DNA of 64,000 nucleotides from Stappia indica (GTDB taxonomy: Bacteria > Pseudomonadota > Alphaproteobacteria > Rhizobiales > Stappiaceae): assembly GCF_009789575.1 (NCBI RefSeq), contig NZ_CP046908.1, forward strand, positions 3,625,001-3,689,000, given 5' to 3'. Positions within the stretch are counted from its first letter, which is position 1, and each line of letters starts with the position of its first letter. Under the pieces are notes generated by a model, which saw only the letters and a program-made list of their open reading frames with translations, did not search any database and had not been told where the DNA came from. Below, piece after piece: positions 44,655 through 53,454 of the stretch. Made by a program: the position numbers and the translations under genes.

Positions 44655-46928
44655 TCAGGCGACGCTCGCCTTGAGCCCCGAGGAGGCGGCGGCAACCGCC
44701 GCGGCCTGCATTGCCGAGGCCGGCGCCTGCGCCGCGCCGACCAGGTCGGCGATGCGCTCGGCGGCGACGGGGCGGGAGAAATGGAAGCCCTGCAGGTCGT
44801 TGCAGCCGATCAGCGCGAGGAAGCTCTTCTGTTCCTCGGTCTCGATGCCTTCCGCCGTCACCTTCAGCCCGAGATCGACGGCCAGCTTCACCACCGCATG
44901 GGTGACGGTGTTGTAGTCGACCTTCTCGCCGAGCCCGCGCACGAACTGCCGGTCGACCTTGATCCGGTCGATGGGGAACTGCAGCAGGTGGTTCAGCGAG
45001 CCGTAGCCGGTGCCGAAATCGTCGAGCACGATGGCGACGCCGAGCAGCTTCAGCTTCTGCAGCGTTTCGGCGAGATCGCCGCCCGGCGCCAGCAGGATGT
45101 TCTCCGTGACCTCCAGGTCGAGATTGCGCCCGTCGAAGCCGGTGCGCTCCAGGATCGAGCGGACCCGGTTGACCAGCCGCGGATCGCGCAGCTGACCGGA
45201 GAACAGGTTGACCGACAGGCGGAAGCCGTGCGGCGCGGTCAGCGCCCAGGGGCGGGCGGTGCGGCAGGCCTCCTCCAGCACCCAGTAGCCGACATCGGCC
45301 GCCTGGCGGCTGCCGTCGAGCGCGGCGATGAAGGCGCCGGGCGGCAGCGTGCCGCGGGTGGGGTGGTTCCAGCGCATCAGGGCCTCGGCGCCGATGACGG
45401 CCTCGTCGGCGATGCGCACCACCGGCTGGTAGAGCAGGTGGAACTGCTGCTGCTCGACCGCCTCGACGAGCTCGCGCGCCAGCGTGTTGCGCTCGTCCGC
45501 CTCGCGCCGCATGGGCGCGTCGAACACCATGAAGCGCCCGCGGCCCTTGGTCTTGGCCTCGTAAAGGGCAAGGTCCGCATTGCCCATCAACTGGCTGAAC
45601 GAGCCGCCATGGTCCGGCAGCACGGCAATGCCCATGCTGCAGCCGCATTCCACGCCCTCGTGCTCGTCCGTTCCCGCGACCGGGACGGAGATGGCCTGGG
45701 CAAGGCCGGCGGCATATTCGGCGATCGCCCCGTCGCGGGCGAGCGAGGGCTCGAGAATGGCGAATTCGTCGCCGCCGAGCCGGGCAACGGTCGCCTGCGG
45801 CCCGGCATGGGCGCGCAGGCGCTGCGCCGTCTCCATCAGCAGCCGGTCGCCGCTGGAATGGCCGAACGTGTCGTTGACCAGCTTGAAATGGTCGAGGTCG
45901 AGCAGGAACAGCGTCGCTTCCTCGCCGGTCTCCTGCCAGCGGCGGAAGGCATCGGTGACGCGCGTCTCGAAGGTTGCGCGGTTGGCGAGCCCGGTCAACG
46001 GATCGTGGCGGGCGAGATGCTCCAGCTCCCGGTTGACCATCTCGATGTCGGTGATGTCGCGCGCCGTGCCGCGATAGCCGAGAAAGGATCCGTCGGCGCC
46101 GAAGACCGGGCGGCCGCTGATCGAGTGGAACCGCTCCTTGCCGTCCCGGTGGCAGCGGAAGCGCACATCGCGGAAGGGCAGGTGGGCCTCCAGCATCCGG
46201 CGGTGCTCGGCCCAGAACTCGGGGCACTCGCCATTGCCGGACGGGGCCTCCCAGCGGGTCTTGCCGATGAACTTCTCCACCTGGAGCAGATACCGGTCGG
46301 CGCTGGGCGAGAGATAGGTGAAGCGGAACTCGGCGTCCTGCTCCCAGATCCAGTCGGAGGCGATCTCCAGATAGTTGGAGAAGCGCGCATCGCGCCGGCG
46401 GCCCTCCAGCAGGCGCACGGTGAGGTCGGTGAGATGAACGAGGCTGGCCAGCTCGTCGTCGCTCAGCCCTTGCGGACGGATCCTGTCGTCGATGACGCAG
46501 AGCGTGCCGATGGGAAAGCCGTTTTCCAGCCGCACGGGACAGCCGGCGTAAAAGCGGTTGCCGCCTTCCATCTCGACATAGGGAAAGTGCTTGAAGCGCG
46601 GATCGGCGGTCAGGTCGGGAACGATGAGCGGCTGGTCGGCCATGTAGGCGACGCCGCAGACCGAGGTGGCGGCCGGAACCTGCGTCGCATCGCTCCCCGT
46701 GCCGGCCAGAACGAAGACTTCGGCGTCATGCACGAAGGTGACGAAGGCCTTGCGGCAGCGGGTGATGCGGGCGGCGAGGCGGACGATCTCGTCCAGCGCC
46801 GGATCGGGTGAATGGCCGACGAGCTGCAAGCTGGCGATCTCGGCGCGCAGCCGGGCATCGCCGGGCCGTCGTGTCGCCGTCGCGTCCGTGCCATTCTCGC
46901 GTTCGACTTGCCCGCGTTCGACTTGCAT
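44655..46928 (-). CDS. GAF-PAS-GGDEF-EAL c-di-GMP signalling protein
   Basis: 757 aa cytosolic hybrid protein without membrane helices. Order: GAF domain (about 40-175; SVCGVAYMADQPLIVPDLTA), PAS domain (about 180-300, FRYRGTARDIT-like end), GGDEF domain (305-470) with intact RLGGDEFAIL near 380, and EAL domain (485-735) with EALMRWNHP, VTENILL, DDFGTGYGS, KVDRQFV and AEGIETEEQ. Both synthase and phosphodiesterase sites look intact, so the direction is controlled by the sensors. An incomplete CtrA-like site lies upstream. It separates engB from argB. Confidence 0.93.
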   Translation of the reverse strand: MQVERGQVERENGTDATATRRPGDARLRAEIASLQLVGHSPDPALDEIVRLAARITRCRKAFVTFVHDAEVFVLAGTGSDATQVPAATSVCGVAYMADQPLIVPDLTADPRFKHFPYVEMEGGNRFYAGCPVRLENGFPIGTLCVIDDRIRPQGLSDDELASLVHLTDLTVRLLEGRRRDARFSNYLEIASDWIWEQDAEFRFTYLSPSADRYLLQVEKFIGKTRWEAPSGNGECPEFWAEHRRMLEAHLPFRDVRFRCHRDGKERFHSISGRPVFGADGSFLGYRGTARDITDIEMVNRELEHLARHDPLTGLANRATFETRVTDAFRRWQETGEEATLFLLDLDHFKLVNDTFGHSSGDRLLMETAQRLRAHAGPQATVARLGGDEFAILEPSLARDGAIAEYAAGLAQAISVPVAGTDEHEGVECGCSMGIAVLPDHGGSFSQLMGNADLALYEAKTKGRGRFMVFDAPMRREADERNTLARELVEAVEQQQFHLLYQPVVRIADEAVIGAEALMRWNHPTRGTLPPGAFIAALDGSRQAADVGYWVLEEACRTARPWALTAPHGFRLSVNLFSGQLRDPRLVNRVRSILERTGFDGRNLDLEVTENILLAPGGDLAETLQKLKLLGVAIVLDDFGTGYGSLNHLLQFPIDRIKVDRQFVRGLGEKVDYNTVTHAVVKLAVDLGLKVTAEGIETEEQKSFLALIGCNDLQGFHFSRPVAAERIADLVGAAQAPASAMQAAAVAAASSGLKASVA

Positions 46929-46968
46929 GCGGTTGTCCCCTCGATTCCGCAGGCATAGCGTATGTAAC

Positions 46969-46983
46969 TTTACGCAGCGTTAA
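46969..46983 (-). promoter_or_regulatory. CtrA-like box upstream of the GGDEF/EAL gene
   Basis: On the minus strand the 15 bases read TTAA-N7-TAAA, one mismatch from TTAA-N7-TTAA. It ends 41 bases upstream of the GGDEF/EAL start codon, a usual position for promoter binding. Pattern only. Confidence 0.35.
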
Positions 46984-47084
46984 AAATGGAAGGATTCGCA
47001 ACCCCTGTCGATGCTGCCCCCGCAACGGGGCAACAGCATCCCTATTTTTCGCAGGTCGGCAAGAGCCGTCTGCAGCTCGCCTTC

Positions 47085-47753
47085 TCAGCCTGCGGAAAGC
47101 TTGAGGATTTCTGCCCGGATTTCGGCAAGGCCGGTCGATTTTTCGGAGGAGGTGACGATGATCTGCGGATGCGCTGCGGGGCGCTTGCGGATCTTTTCGG
47201 CCGTGTCGTCCTCGACCCGCTTCAGCTGCCCCGGCTTGATCTTGTCGATCTTGGTCAGCACCACCTGGTAGTTGACCGCGGCCTTGTCGAGCAGGCCCAT
47301 CACCTCCAGGTCGTTCGCCTTCAGCCCGTGCCGGCTGTCGATCAGCACGAAGACGCGGCGCAGCCTTGCGCGGCCCTGCAGGTAGGTGAAGACCAGCTCC
47401 GTCCAGGCATCGACCAGCGACTTCGGCGCCTGGGCATAGCCGTAGCCGGGCATGTCGACCAGGGTCACCGCGCTTTCCGGCGCGGCGAAGAAGTTGAGCA
47501 TCTGCGTGCGGCCGGGCGTGTTGGACGTACGCGCCAGCCCGTTGACGCCGGTGATGGCGTTGATCAGGCTCGACTTGCCGACATTCGAGCGCCCGGCGAA
47601 GGCGACCTCGATCTCGCCTTCGGGCGGCAGCTGCTCCAGATGCGCGACGCTGGTGACGAAGGCCCAGGGGCGGCGGAACAGCAGGCGGCCGGCCTCGATG
47701 TCCTCCGGGCTGTGGGGACTGTCTGCGTCGGAGCGGTCGTCCGGCTGGCTCAT
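47085..47753 (-). CDS. engB: Ribosome-biogenesis GTPase EngB (YsxC/YihA)
   Basis: 222 aa. G1: [14 protein letters not shown]2 threonine within [10 protein letters not shown]3: DMPGYG; G4: TKIDK; G5: TSSEK. EngB assists 50S subunit assembly. The ATG at 47753 is favoured over 47813 because family similarity begins about 20 residues later. It is part of the rpmH-rnpA-yidC-engB-argB block. Confidence 0.96.
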   Translation of the reverse strand: MSQPDDRSDADSPHSPEDIEAGRLLFRRPWAFVTSVAHLEQLPPEGEIEVAFAGRSNVGKSSLINAITGVNGLARTSNTPGRTQMLNFFAAPESAVTLVDMPGYGYAQAPKSLVDAWTELVFTYLQGRARLRRVFVLIDSRHGLKANDLEVMGLLDKAAVNYQVVLTKIDKIKPGQLKRVEDDTAEKIRKRPAAHPQIIVTSSEKSTGLAEIRAEILKLSAG

Positions 47754-47834
47754 GGCGGCGTCTGTCTCGGCTTGCGTGCGGTGGCGGCGCTGGATGCGCG
47801 GACCGGGCAACAATATGCTGCCCGGTCCGATGCT

Positions 47835-48473
47835 CTAGACGGCCCGCTCCAGCTTGTCGAGGTCCGCGCCGCGGATCGCGTCGAGATTCCGGGAGATCTT
47901 GTCCGCCGGCCAGTCCCACCAGGCGAGCGCGAGCAGCCGCTCGATCACCTCCTCTGGAAAGCGCAGGCGGATGATGCGCGCCGGATTGCCGACGGCGATG
48001 GCGTAAGGGGGCACGTCCGAGGCGACCACCGCACCGGCCCCGATCACCGCCCCGTCGCAGATCGTCACGCCGGGGAGGATCATCGCCTCGCGGCCGATCC
48101 ACACGTCGTTGCCGACGATGGTGTCGCCGCGATAGCCGACGCCCAGCTCCGCCATGTCGAAGCTGTCCGACCAGCCCTCGCCGAAGATCGCGAAGGGATA
48201 GGTCGAGAAGCCGTGCATGGGGTGGTTGGCGCCGTTCATGACGAAACGGGCGCCGGTGGCCAGCGCGCAGAAGCGGCCGATCACCAGCCGGTCGCCGATG
48301 AAATCGAAGTGGTAGAGCACGTTGCGGGTCTCGAACTCCGCCGCATGGTCCTCGTCGTGATAGTAGGTGTAGTCGCCGACCTGGATGGTCGGACGGGTGA
48401 TCACCGTATTGAGAAAGACGGTGTGGGCCTCCCCGGACAGGGGATGGCGCGTGCGCGGGTTCGGTCCGTGCAT
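47835..48473 (-). CDS. Vat/CatB-type hexapeptide O-acetyltransferase
   Basis: 212 aa xenobiotic acetyltransferase family (chloramphenicol CatB / streptogramin Vat). Beta-helix repeats [20 protein letters not shown] and [20 protein letters not shown] are visible; the catalytic His region is [16 protein letters not shown]. Chromosomal members need not confer resistance. It lies between yidC and engB, 81 bases upstream of engB, as an insertion in a conserved block. Confidence 0.92.
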   Translation of the reverse strand: MHGPNPRTRHPLSGEAHTVFLNTVITRPTIQVGDYTYYHDEDHAAEFETRNVLYHFDFIGDRLVIGRFCALATGARFVMNGANHPMHGFSTYPFAIFGEGWSDSFDMAELGVGYRGDTIVGNDVWIGREAMILPGVTICDGAVIGAGAVVASDVPPYAIAVGNPARIIRLRFPEEVIERLLALAWWDWPADKISRNLDAIRGADLDKLERAV

Positions 48474-48774
48474 GGGAATGTCTCCGGGGTCAGATCAGGT
48501 ATCGCATGGTGCCTGCACCGCATCCCGCCGGTCCTGGAAGATGAGGACCCGGTAGAGCGTCTCGGCAATGTCCGGGCGCGGGGCGGCCGTCGTTGCAGCC
48601 ACCGCTCGCGCCATCTTCAGGCGATCCTGTTCATCGGCCCTCTCCCCGAATTGACCTCGCTTTAATGGGTTGCCTTCGGCCCGCCCGCAACCCCGGGAAG
48701 GGGAGGGCACGAAAAAAGGCCCCGGAGGGTTGCTCCGGGGCCACACTGTGCGTTTCGCGATGTCGGACGGCGGC
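48474..48774. other. Intergenic region between yidC and the acetyltransferase
   Basis: These 301 bases contain the yidC terminator (48712-48742). An open frame at 48495-48746 on the minus strand reads through that hairpin and has biased composition, so I do not accept it as a gene. The remainder probably holds the acetyltransferase promoter, but no clear hexamers were found. Confidence 0.6.
48712..48742 (-). terminator. Rho-independent terminator after yidC
   Basis: A perfect 10-bp stem (GGCCCCGGAG / CTCCGGGGCC, 5-base loop) is followed on the minus strand by six Ts. It lies 33 bases after the yidC stop and would end the rpmH-rnpA-yidC transcript. Confidence 0.93.
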
Positions 48775-50643
48775 TTACTTCGCCTTGGGCTTGTCGGCCT
48801 TGGCCTTGTCCGCCGCGGGCTTTTCCGCCGGCTCTTCCGCCTTCTTTCGGCTGAAGGAGCCTCGCAGATTGTCCCAGAGCTCCACCTTGACGCCCTGACG
48901 GCGCATGATGATCCACTGCTGGGTGATCGACAGTGAGTTGTTCCAGGCCCAGTAGATCACCAGACCGGCCGGGAACGAGGCCAGCATGAAGGTGAACAGG
49001 ACCGGCATCCAGGTGAAGATCATCTGCTGGGTCGGGTCCGGCGGGGCCGGATTCATCTTCATCTGGACGAACATGGTGACGCCCATGATCAGCGGCCAGA
49101 TGCCGAGCATCAGCATCTGCGGCGGATCCCAGGGGATCAGGCCGAACAGGTTGAACAGCGAGGTCGGATCGGGCGCCGACAGGTCCTGGATCCAGCCGAA
49201 GAAAGGCGCGTGCCGCATCTCGATGGTGACGAACAGCACCTTGTAGAGCGCGAAGAAGACCGGGATCTGGACCAGCACCGGCAGACAGCCGGCGAGCGGG
49301 TTGATCTTCTCCTTCTTGTACAGCTCCATCAGGGCCTGCTGCTGCTTCTGCTTGTCGTCCTTGTAGCGGTCGCGGATCTCGACCATCTGCGGCTGCACGA
49401 GCTTCATCTTGCTCATGGAGACGTAGGACTTGTTGGCAAGCGGGAAGAAGATCGCCTTGATGACGACGGTCACCAGGAGGATCGCCACGCCGAAGTTGCC
49501 GACCAGGCGGAACAGGTAGTCGATGAAGAAGAACAGCGGCTTGGTCAGGAAGTAGAACCAGCCCCAGTCGATCAGCAGCTCGAACTGCTTGATGCCGAGG
49601 TTCTCCTCGTAGGCGTCGAGCTTGGCCGTCTCCTTGGCGCCGGCGAACAGGCGCGTGGTGGCACTCGCCGTCGCGCCCGGCTCGACGCGCACGGCCGCGC
49701 CCAGATAGTCGGCCTGGAAATTGTCGGTCGCCTGGGCATAGGAGAACTGCGGCTGGAAATCGCCGTCGCCCGTGGGAACGAGCGCGGCCGCCCAGTACTT
49801 GTCGGTGATGCCGAGCCAGCCCTGGTTGACGGCGGCCGGACGGATGCGGCCGCTTTCCTGCAGGTCGTCGTAGTCGACTTCCGAGAGGCCGGCATCGCCG
49901 AACACGCCGATCAGGCCTTCATGGAGAATGTAGAAGCCGGCGGTCGGCGGCGTGCCGTTGCGCACGATCATGCCGTAGGGATAGACCTGCACCGCCTCGG
50001 CGCCCTCGTTGCGCACGCGCTGCTCGACGGTGAACATGTAGTCCGCATCGATGGAGATGACCCGCTCGAAGACGAGGCCCGCGCCATTGTCGAAGGTCAG
50101 CGTCACCGGGGTCTGCGGCGTCAGCTTCGCGCCCTCGGGAGCCTGCCACACGGTGGCGGCGTCCGGCAGGGCGACCGAGGCGCCCGGATCGGCGGTGAGG
50201 CCGAAGTCGGCATAGTAGGGATTGGGCGCGCCCTTGGGCGAGAACAACACGATGGTCGGGCTGTCGGGATCGACGGTCTCGCGATAGTCCTTCAGGCGGA
50301 TATCGTCGATGCGGCCGCCGACCAGATTGATCGAGCCGCCGACGCGCGGAGTGTCGATGGCAACGCGCGAACCGGCCTCAAGCGCCTGCTCGCGGGTCAG
50401 CCCCGTGGCGGCCGGGCCGGTGCTGCCGGGAACGCTCGCGCCGCCCTGGCCGGCGGCGGGAGCCGCGCCGGGGGTCTGCGGGGCCGGGGTTCCGTCGGCC
50501 GTGGCCTGCTCGCTCTGGGCCGCCTGCTGCTGGGCAAGCTCGCGCTGCCTGTCGAGCTGCGGCTGGGCGACGAAATACTGCCAGCCCAGCAGGACGATCA
50601 GCGACAGGACGATAGCCAGGATCGTGTTACGGTTTTCGGCCAT
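48775..50643 (-). CDS. yidC: Membrane protein insertase YidC
   Basis: 622 aa. N-terminal helix [20 protein letters not shown], an Ala/Gln/Pro-rich linker (35-85), the large periplasmic beta domain (90-365) and the insertase core with five helices ([15 protein letters not shown] through [18 protein letters not shown]). The core includes [20 protein letters not shown] and [19 protein letters not shown] Lys-rich tail ([19 protein letters not shown]) is usual for ribosome contact. It follows rnpA by 18 bases; no yidD is between them. Confidence 0.97.
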   Translation of the reverse strand: MAENRNTILAIVLSLIVLLGWQYFVAQPQLDRQRELAQQQAAQSEQATADGTPAPQTPGAAPAAGQGGASVPGSTGPAATGLTREQALEAGSRVAIDTPRVGGSINLVGGRIDDIRLKDYRETVDPDSPTIVLFSPKGAPNPYYADFGLTADPGASVALPDAATVWQAPEGAKLTPQTPVTLTFDNGAGLVFERVISIDADYMFTVEQRVRNEGAEAVQVYPYGMIVRNGTPPTAGFYILHEGLIGVFGDAGLSEVDYDDLQESGRIRPAAVNQGWLGITDKYWAAALVPTGDGDFQPQFSYAQATDNFQADYLGAAVRVEPGATASATTRLFAGAKETAKLDAYEENLGIKQFELLIDWGWFYFLTKPLFFFIDYLFRLVGNFGVAILLVTVVIKAIFFPLANKSYVSMSKMKLVQPQMVEIRDRYKDDKQKQQQALMELYKKEKINPLAGCLPVLVQIPVFFALYKVLFVTIEMRHAPFFGWIQDLSAPDPTSLFNLFGLIPWDPPQMLMLGIWPLIMGVTMFVQMKMNPAPPDPTQQMIFTWMPVLFTFMLASFPAGLVIYWAWNNSLSITQQWIIMRRQGVKVELWDNLRGSFSRKKAEEPAEKPAADKAKADKPKAK

Positions 50644-50661
50644 TGTCGGCGTTCACCTTCG

Positions 50662-51120
50662 TTATTCGCTGGAAGTTTCGCTGCGGCGGTCGCTGCCGCC
50701 ACGGTGCTGTTCTGGGCGCTGTTCGGGATGTCCGGGGGCGGGGCGCTTGCGGTGGCGCGGCCGGGCCGCATCTCCGCCCGAAAGCGGTGCGCGGGCCAGG
50801 CACTGCCCGATCTCCCGCACCAGGTCGCCGAACCCGACGGACAAGGCTCCGCGCCGGCCGACCAGAACATAGTCGACCTCGCCGCGCGCCTGCTCGGCGG
50901 CGGCGCGCACGGCCGCACGAAAACGGCGGCGGATGCGATTGCGCTCCACCGCGTTGCCGGTCTTCTTTGTGACCGTGTAGCCGACGCGCGGGCCGTCCTC
51001 GCTGGCGGCGGCCTGCATGACAAAAGCACGCCGAGAGGTCCGGCCGCCCTTGGCGACGGCCAGAAACTCGGCGCGCTTCTTCAGCGTCGGCAATGTCGTG
51101 CGCGGCGGGGGCTGGATCAC
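50662..51120 (-). CDS. rnpA: Ribonuclease P protein component
   Basis: 152 aa with the RNase P signature KKTGNAVERNRIRRRFRAAV near residues 52-71. About 40 C-terminal residues after LVREIGQCLARAP are basic, Pro/Arg/Gly-rich and longer than the usual ~115-125 aa. Starts with GTG, with AAAGGAG 10 bases upstream. It follows rpmH by 36 bases and shares its promoter. Confidence 0.94.
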   Translation of the reverse strand: MIQPPPRTTLPTLKKRAEFLAVAKGGRTSRRAFVMQAAASEDGPRVGYTVTKKTGNAVERNRIRRRFRAAVRAAAEQARGEVDYVLVGRRGALSVGFGDLVREIGQCLARAPLSGGDAARPRHRKRPAPGHPEQRPEQHRGGSDRRSETSSE

Positions 51121-51156
51121 CGAAACGACTCCTTTGCCCGCCCGCCGAGGCCTGCT

Positions 51157-51291
51157 TTACGCGCTCAGCCGCTTGCGGCCCTTGGCGCGGCGGCGGGCGA
51201 GAACCTGGCGGCCGTTCTTCGTGGCCATGCGGCTGCGGAAGCCGTGGCGGCGCTTGCGGACGAGGCGGCTCGGCTGATAGGTGCGCTTCAT
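51157..51291 (-). CDS. rpmH: 50S ribosomal protein L34
   Basis: 44 aa, the complete family length, beginning [20 protein letters not shown] and ending in [12 protein letters not shown]. First gene of the rpmH-rnpA-yidC operon, downstream of a near-consensus promoter at 51435-51463. Confidence 0.98.
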   Translation of the reverse strand: MKRTYQPSRLVRKRRHGFRSRMATKNGRQVLARRRAKGRKRLSA

Positions 51292-51691
51292 TGTCTTCTT
51301 CCCGCGCGCTGAGGGGCGCGCGGCCCTGGTTATCGAATTTTCTGGTGGTCGACCCCCGCCGGCCAAGGTCCTCAAGACCGTTCGCACGGAGGCGTCGTGG
51401 GCGCCGCGTAAGTCAGCACGACCCGATTGCCGGGCTTATACGGGCCGAACCGGATGAAGTCAACGACAAGAGCTGCGTCTGGACAGCGCAGGAAGCGCAG
51501 GTTTTCCCCTCTTTGCGCGAAGTTTCCGCTTCGTCGGCGGCACAATCGGGTTCGTGCCCGGCTCATGATCGCCTCACGCGGCCCTCACGCGCCCTGCCTG
51601 CAGGTTCACTTCCCGGTGAGAGCAACCGATTCTGCGACCTCTTGCCCCCATATCGGCGTTAGAACGACAGCAAGGCCGAGGGGAGAGCGCG
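51292..51691. other. Divergent intergenic region between rpmH and DUF547
   Basis: 400 bases. It contains the rpmH promoter at 51435-51463 (minus). The right part (51470-51690) must hold the DUF547 promoter, but I see no convincing pair of hexamers. No gene is evident; an open frame at 51372-51566 on the minus strand lies across the promoter and is rejected. Confidence 0.6.
51435..51463 (-). promoter_or_regulatory. Sigma-70 promoter of rpmH-rnpA-yidC
   Basis: On the minus strand TTGACT (51463-51458) and TATAAG (51440-51435) are separated by exactly 17 bases. Transcription would start near 51428, giving an rpmH leader of about 135 bases. This is the best promoter in the window. Confidence 0.85.
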
Positions 51692-52543
51692 ATGGCGTGG
51701 AGGCGAAGGATCGGGAAGACGCAGGCGGACGCTGCGAACGATGCGGGCGCCGCGCCCCTGTCTCCCCGCCCCCTGTCGCGCCGCATGGTGATCGCCGGGA
51801 TCGGTGCTGCGGCCCTTGCCGGCACGCGCCGTGCCGAGGCGGCCGCACCCTCGCACGAGGCCTTCACCGAGCTGCTGCAGCGCTACGTGGTCGCTGGCGG
51901 CGACGGGCTCAACCGGGTGCGCTACGCCCGCTTTCGCGAGGAGGGACGCGCCGCGCTGGGTCGCTATATCGAAAGCCTGGCCGGTGTCGCCGCCTCACGC
52001 CTGCCGCGCGAGGCGGCCTTCGCCTACTGGGTCAATCTCTACAATGCGGTCACGCTGCAGGTGGTGCTCGCCCATTATCCCGTCGCCTCGATCCGCGACA
52101 TCGATCTAGGCGGAGGATTCTTCTCCCGCGGTCCCTGGCGCAAGGAACTGGTGCGCGTGGAGGGACGGGACCTGTCGCTCGACGACATCGAGCACGAGAT
52201 CCTGCGAAAGCGCTGGCGCGAGCCGCGGGTGCATTATGCCGTCAACTGCGCCTCCATCGGCTGCCCCAACCTTGCACGGCGCGCCTATCGCGCCGGCGAC
52301 CTGGAGCGGATGCTGGACGAGGGAGCGCGGGCCTTCATCAACCACCCGCGCGGGGTGGAGGCGGGCGAGGGGGGCTTGCGCGTGTCGCGGATCTACAGCT
52401 GGTTCGACGAGGATTTCGGCAGCGAGCGCGAGTTGCGCCGCCACTGGCGCAGCCATGCGGATGCCGGCCTTGCCGCAAGGCTCGACGCTAACCCGCCGGT
52501 TATCGGTTACGACTACGACTGGAGGCTGAACGATGCGCGCTGA
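51692..52543 (+). CDS. DUF547 domain protein, exported
   Basis: 283 aa. The N-terminus RPLSRRMVIAGIGAAALAG has a twin-Arg pattern and hydrophobic core, suggesting Tat or Sec export. The DUF547 core includes AFAYWVNLYNAVTLQVVL, HYAVNCASIGCPNLARRAY with two Cys, and RVSRIYSWFDEDFG. The conserved Cys pair and an adjacent disulfide reductase suggest redox or thiol chemistry, but no activity is known. Its last 11 bases overlap the TVP38-like gene. Confidence 0.88.
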   Translation: MAWRRRIGKTQADAANDAGAAPLSPRPLSRRMVIAGIGAAALAGTRRAEAAAPSHEAFTELLQRYVVAGGDGLNRVRYARFREEGRAALGRYIESLAGVAASRLPREAAFAYWVNLYNAVTLQVVLAHYPVASIRDIDLGGGFFSRGPWRKELVRVEGRDLSLDDIEHEILRKRWREPRVHYAVNCASIGCPNLARRAYRAGDLERMLDEGARAFINHPRGVEAGEGGLRVSRIYSWFDEDFGSERELRRHWRSHADAGLAARLDANPPVIGYDYDWRLNDAR

Positions 52544-53381
52544 AGGAAAGCAGGCTGCGGTCGGGCAGGATGGGGGAGACGGGCTGATGGACAGCGGCGA
52601 GGGCCGGACAGGGAAGGCGAGCGGGCCGGCTCCGCGCCGCTCCTCTGTGCGCCGGTTCCTGCCGCTGGCGGTCATCCTGGCGGCCATGGCGCTCGGCTAT
52701 GCCTTCGGCCTGCACGAGCACCTGAGCCTCTCCGAACTGATCCGCCGCCGCACGGAGCTCGCCGGGATCGTCTCGGACAACCTGTGGCTCGCCCTTGCCG
52801 GCTTTGCCGCCGTCTATGTGGCGGCGGTGGCGCTGTCCTTTCCCGGCGCCTCGCTGCTGACCGTGCTCGGCGGCTTCCTCTTCGGCTGGGCGCTCGGCGG
52901 CACGGTGGTCGCCTTCGCCGCGACGATCGGCGCCGGGCTGATCTTCCTTGCCGCGCGCATGTCGCTCGGCGAGACGCTGGCGGCACGGGCCGGGCCGTTC
53001 CTGTCGCGCCTCGCGGAAGGGTTTCGCGAGGACGCGTTCCACTATCTCCTGTTCCTGCGCCTTGCCCCGGTCTTTCCGTTCTGGCTGGTCAATGTCGCCC
53101 CGGCGGCCTTCGGCATGCGGCTGAGGCCCTATCTGGTCGCGACCTTCGTCGGCATCCTGCCGGGCACCTATGCCTATGCCTTCATCGGCGCCGGGCTCGA
53201 CAGCGTGATCGCGGCGCAGGAGGCGGCCTCGCCCGGCTGCGCGGCGGCCGGCACCTGCCGCATCGAGCTTTCCGCGCTGGTGACGCCGCAGCTGCTGCTG
53301 GCCTTTGCCGCGCTGGGGCTGGTCGCGCTCATTCCCGTCGCGGTGAGAAAATGGCGCGGCCGCAAGCCGCCCGGCACCTGA
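52533..53381 (+). CDS. TVP38/TMEM64 (DedA-like) membrane protein
   Basis: 282 aa with about six hydrophobic segments. The SNARE-associated/VTT core includes FPGASLLTVLGGFLFGWALG, FLRLAPVFPFWLVNVAPAAF and FVGILPGTYAYAFIGAGL. DedA/VTT proteins are linked with lipid scrambling or transport. GGAGG lies 9 bases before the ATG, inside the DUF547 coding sequence. It is followed at 73 bases by an FAD disulfide reductase. Confidence 0.92.
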   Translation: MRAEGKQAAVGQDGGDGLMDSGEGRTGKASGPAPRRSSVRRFLPLAVILAAMALGYAFGLHEHLSLSELIRRRTELAGIVSDNLWLALAGFAAVYVAAVALSFPGASLLTVLGGFLFGWALGGTVVAFAATIGAGLIFLAARMSLGETLAARAGPFLSRLAEGFREDAFHYLLFLRLAPVFPFWLVNVAPAAFGMRLRPYLVATFVGILPGTYAYAFIGAGLDSVIAAQEAASPGCAAAGTCRIELSALVTPQLLLAFAALGLVALIPVAVRKWRGRKPPGT

Positions 53382-53454
53382 CGCGAGGACGTGTCGTTTT
53401 CGCTCGATCGCCCGCCCGGTTTCCGTTTCCTCTCCTGTTGCAAGGGATCACCCG

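Noticed and set aside
43686-46811. 1041-aa open frame on the plus strand
   Set aside because: Antisense to argB and the GGDEF/EAL gene, with Asp/Arg/Gln/Gly-biased composition and no motif; a GC-driven shadow.
47835-48473. Acetyltransferase as an acquired resistance gene
   Set aside because: No mobile-element context, and chromosomal Vat/CatB-like proteins are frequent without resistance; resistance cannot be claimed from sequence.
48495-48746. 83-aa minus-strand frame downstream of yidC
   Set aside because: It contains the yidC terminator hairpin and U-tract, so it is not a plausible gene.
49210-51312. 700-aa open frame on the plus strand
   Set aside because: Antisense to yidC, rnpA and rpmH, whose identities are secure.
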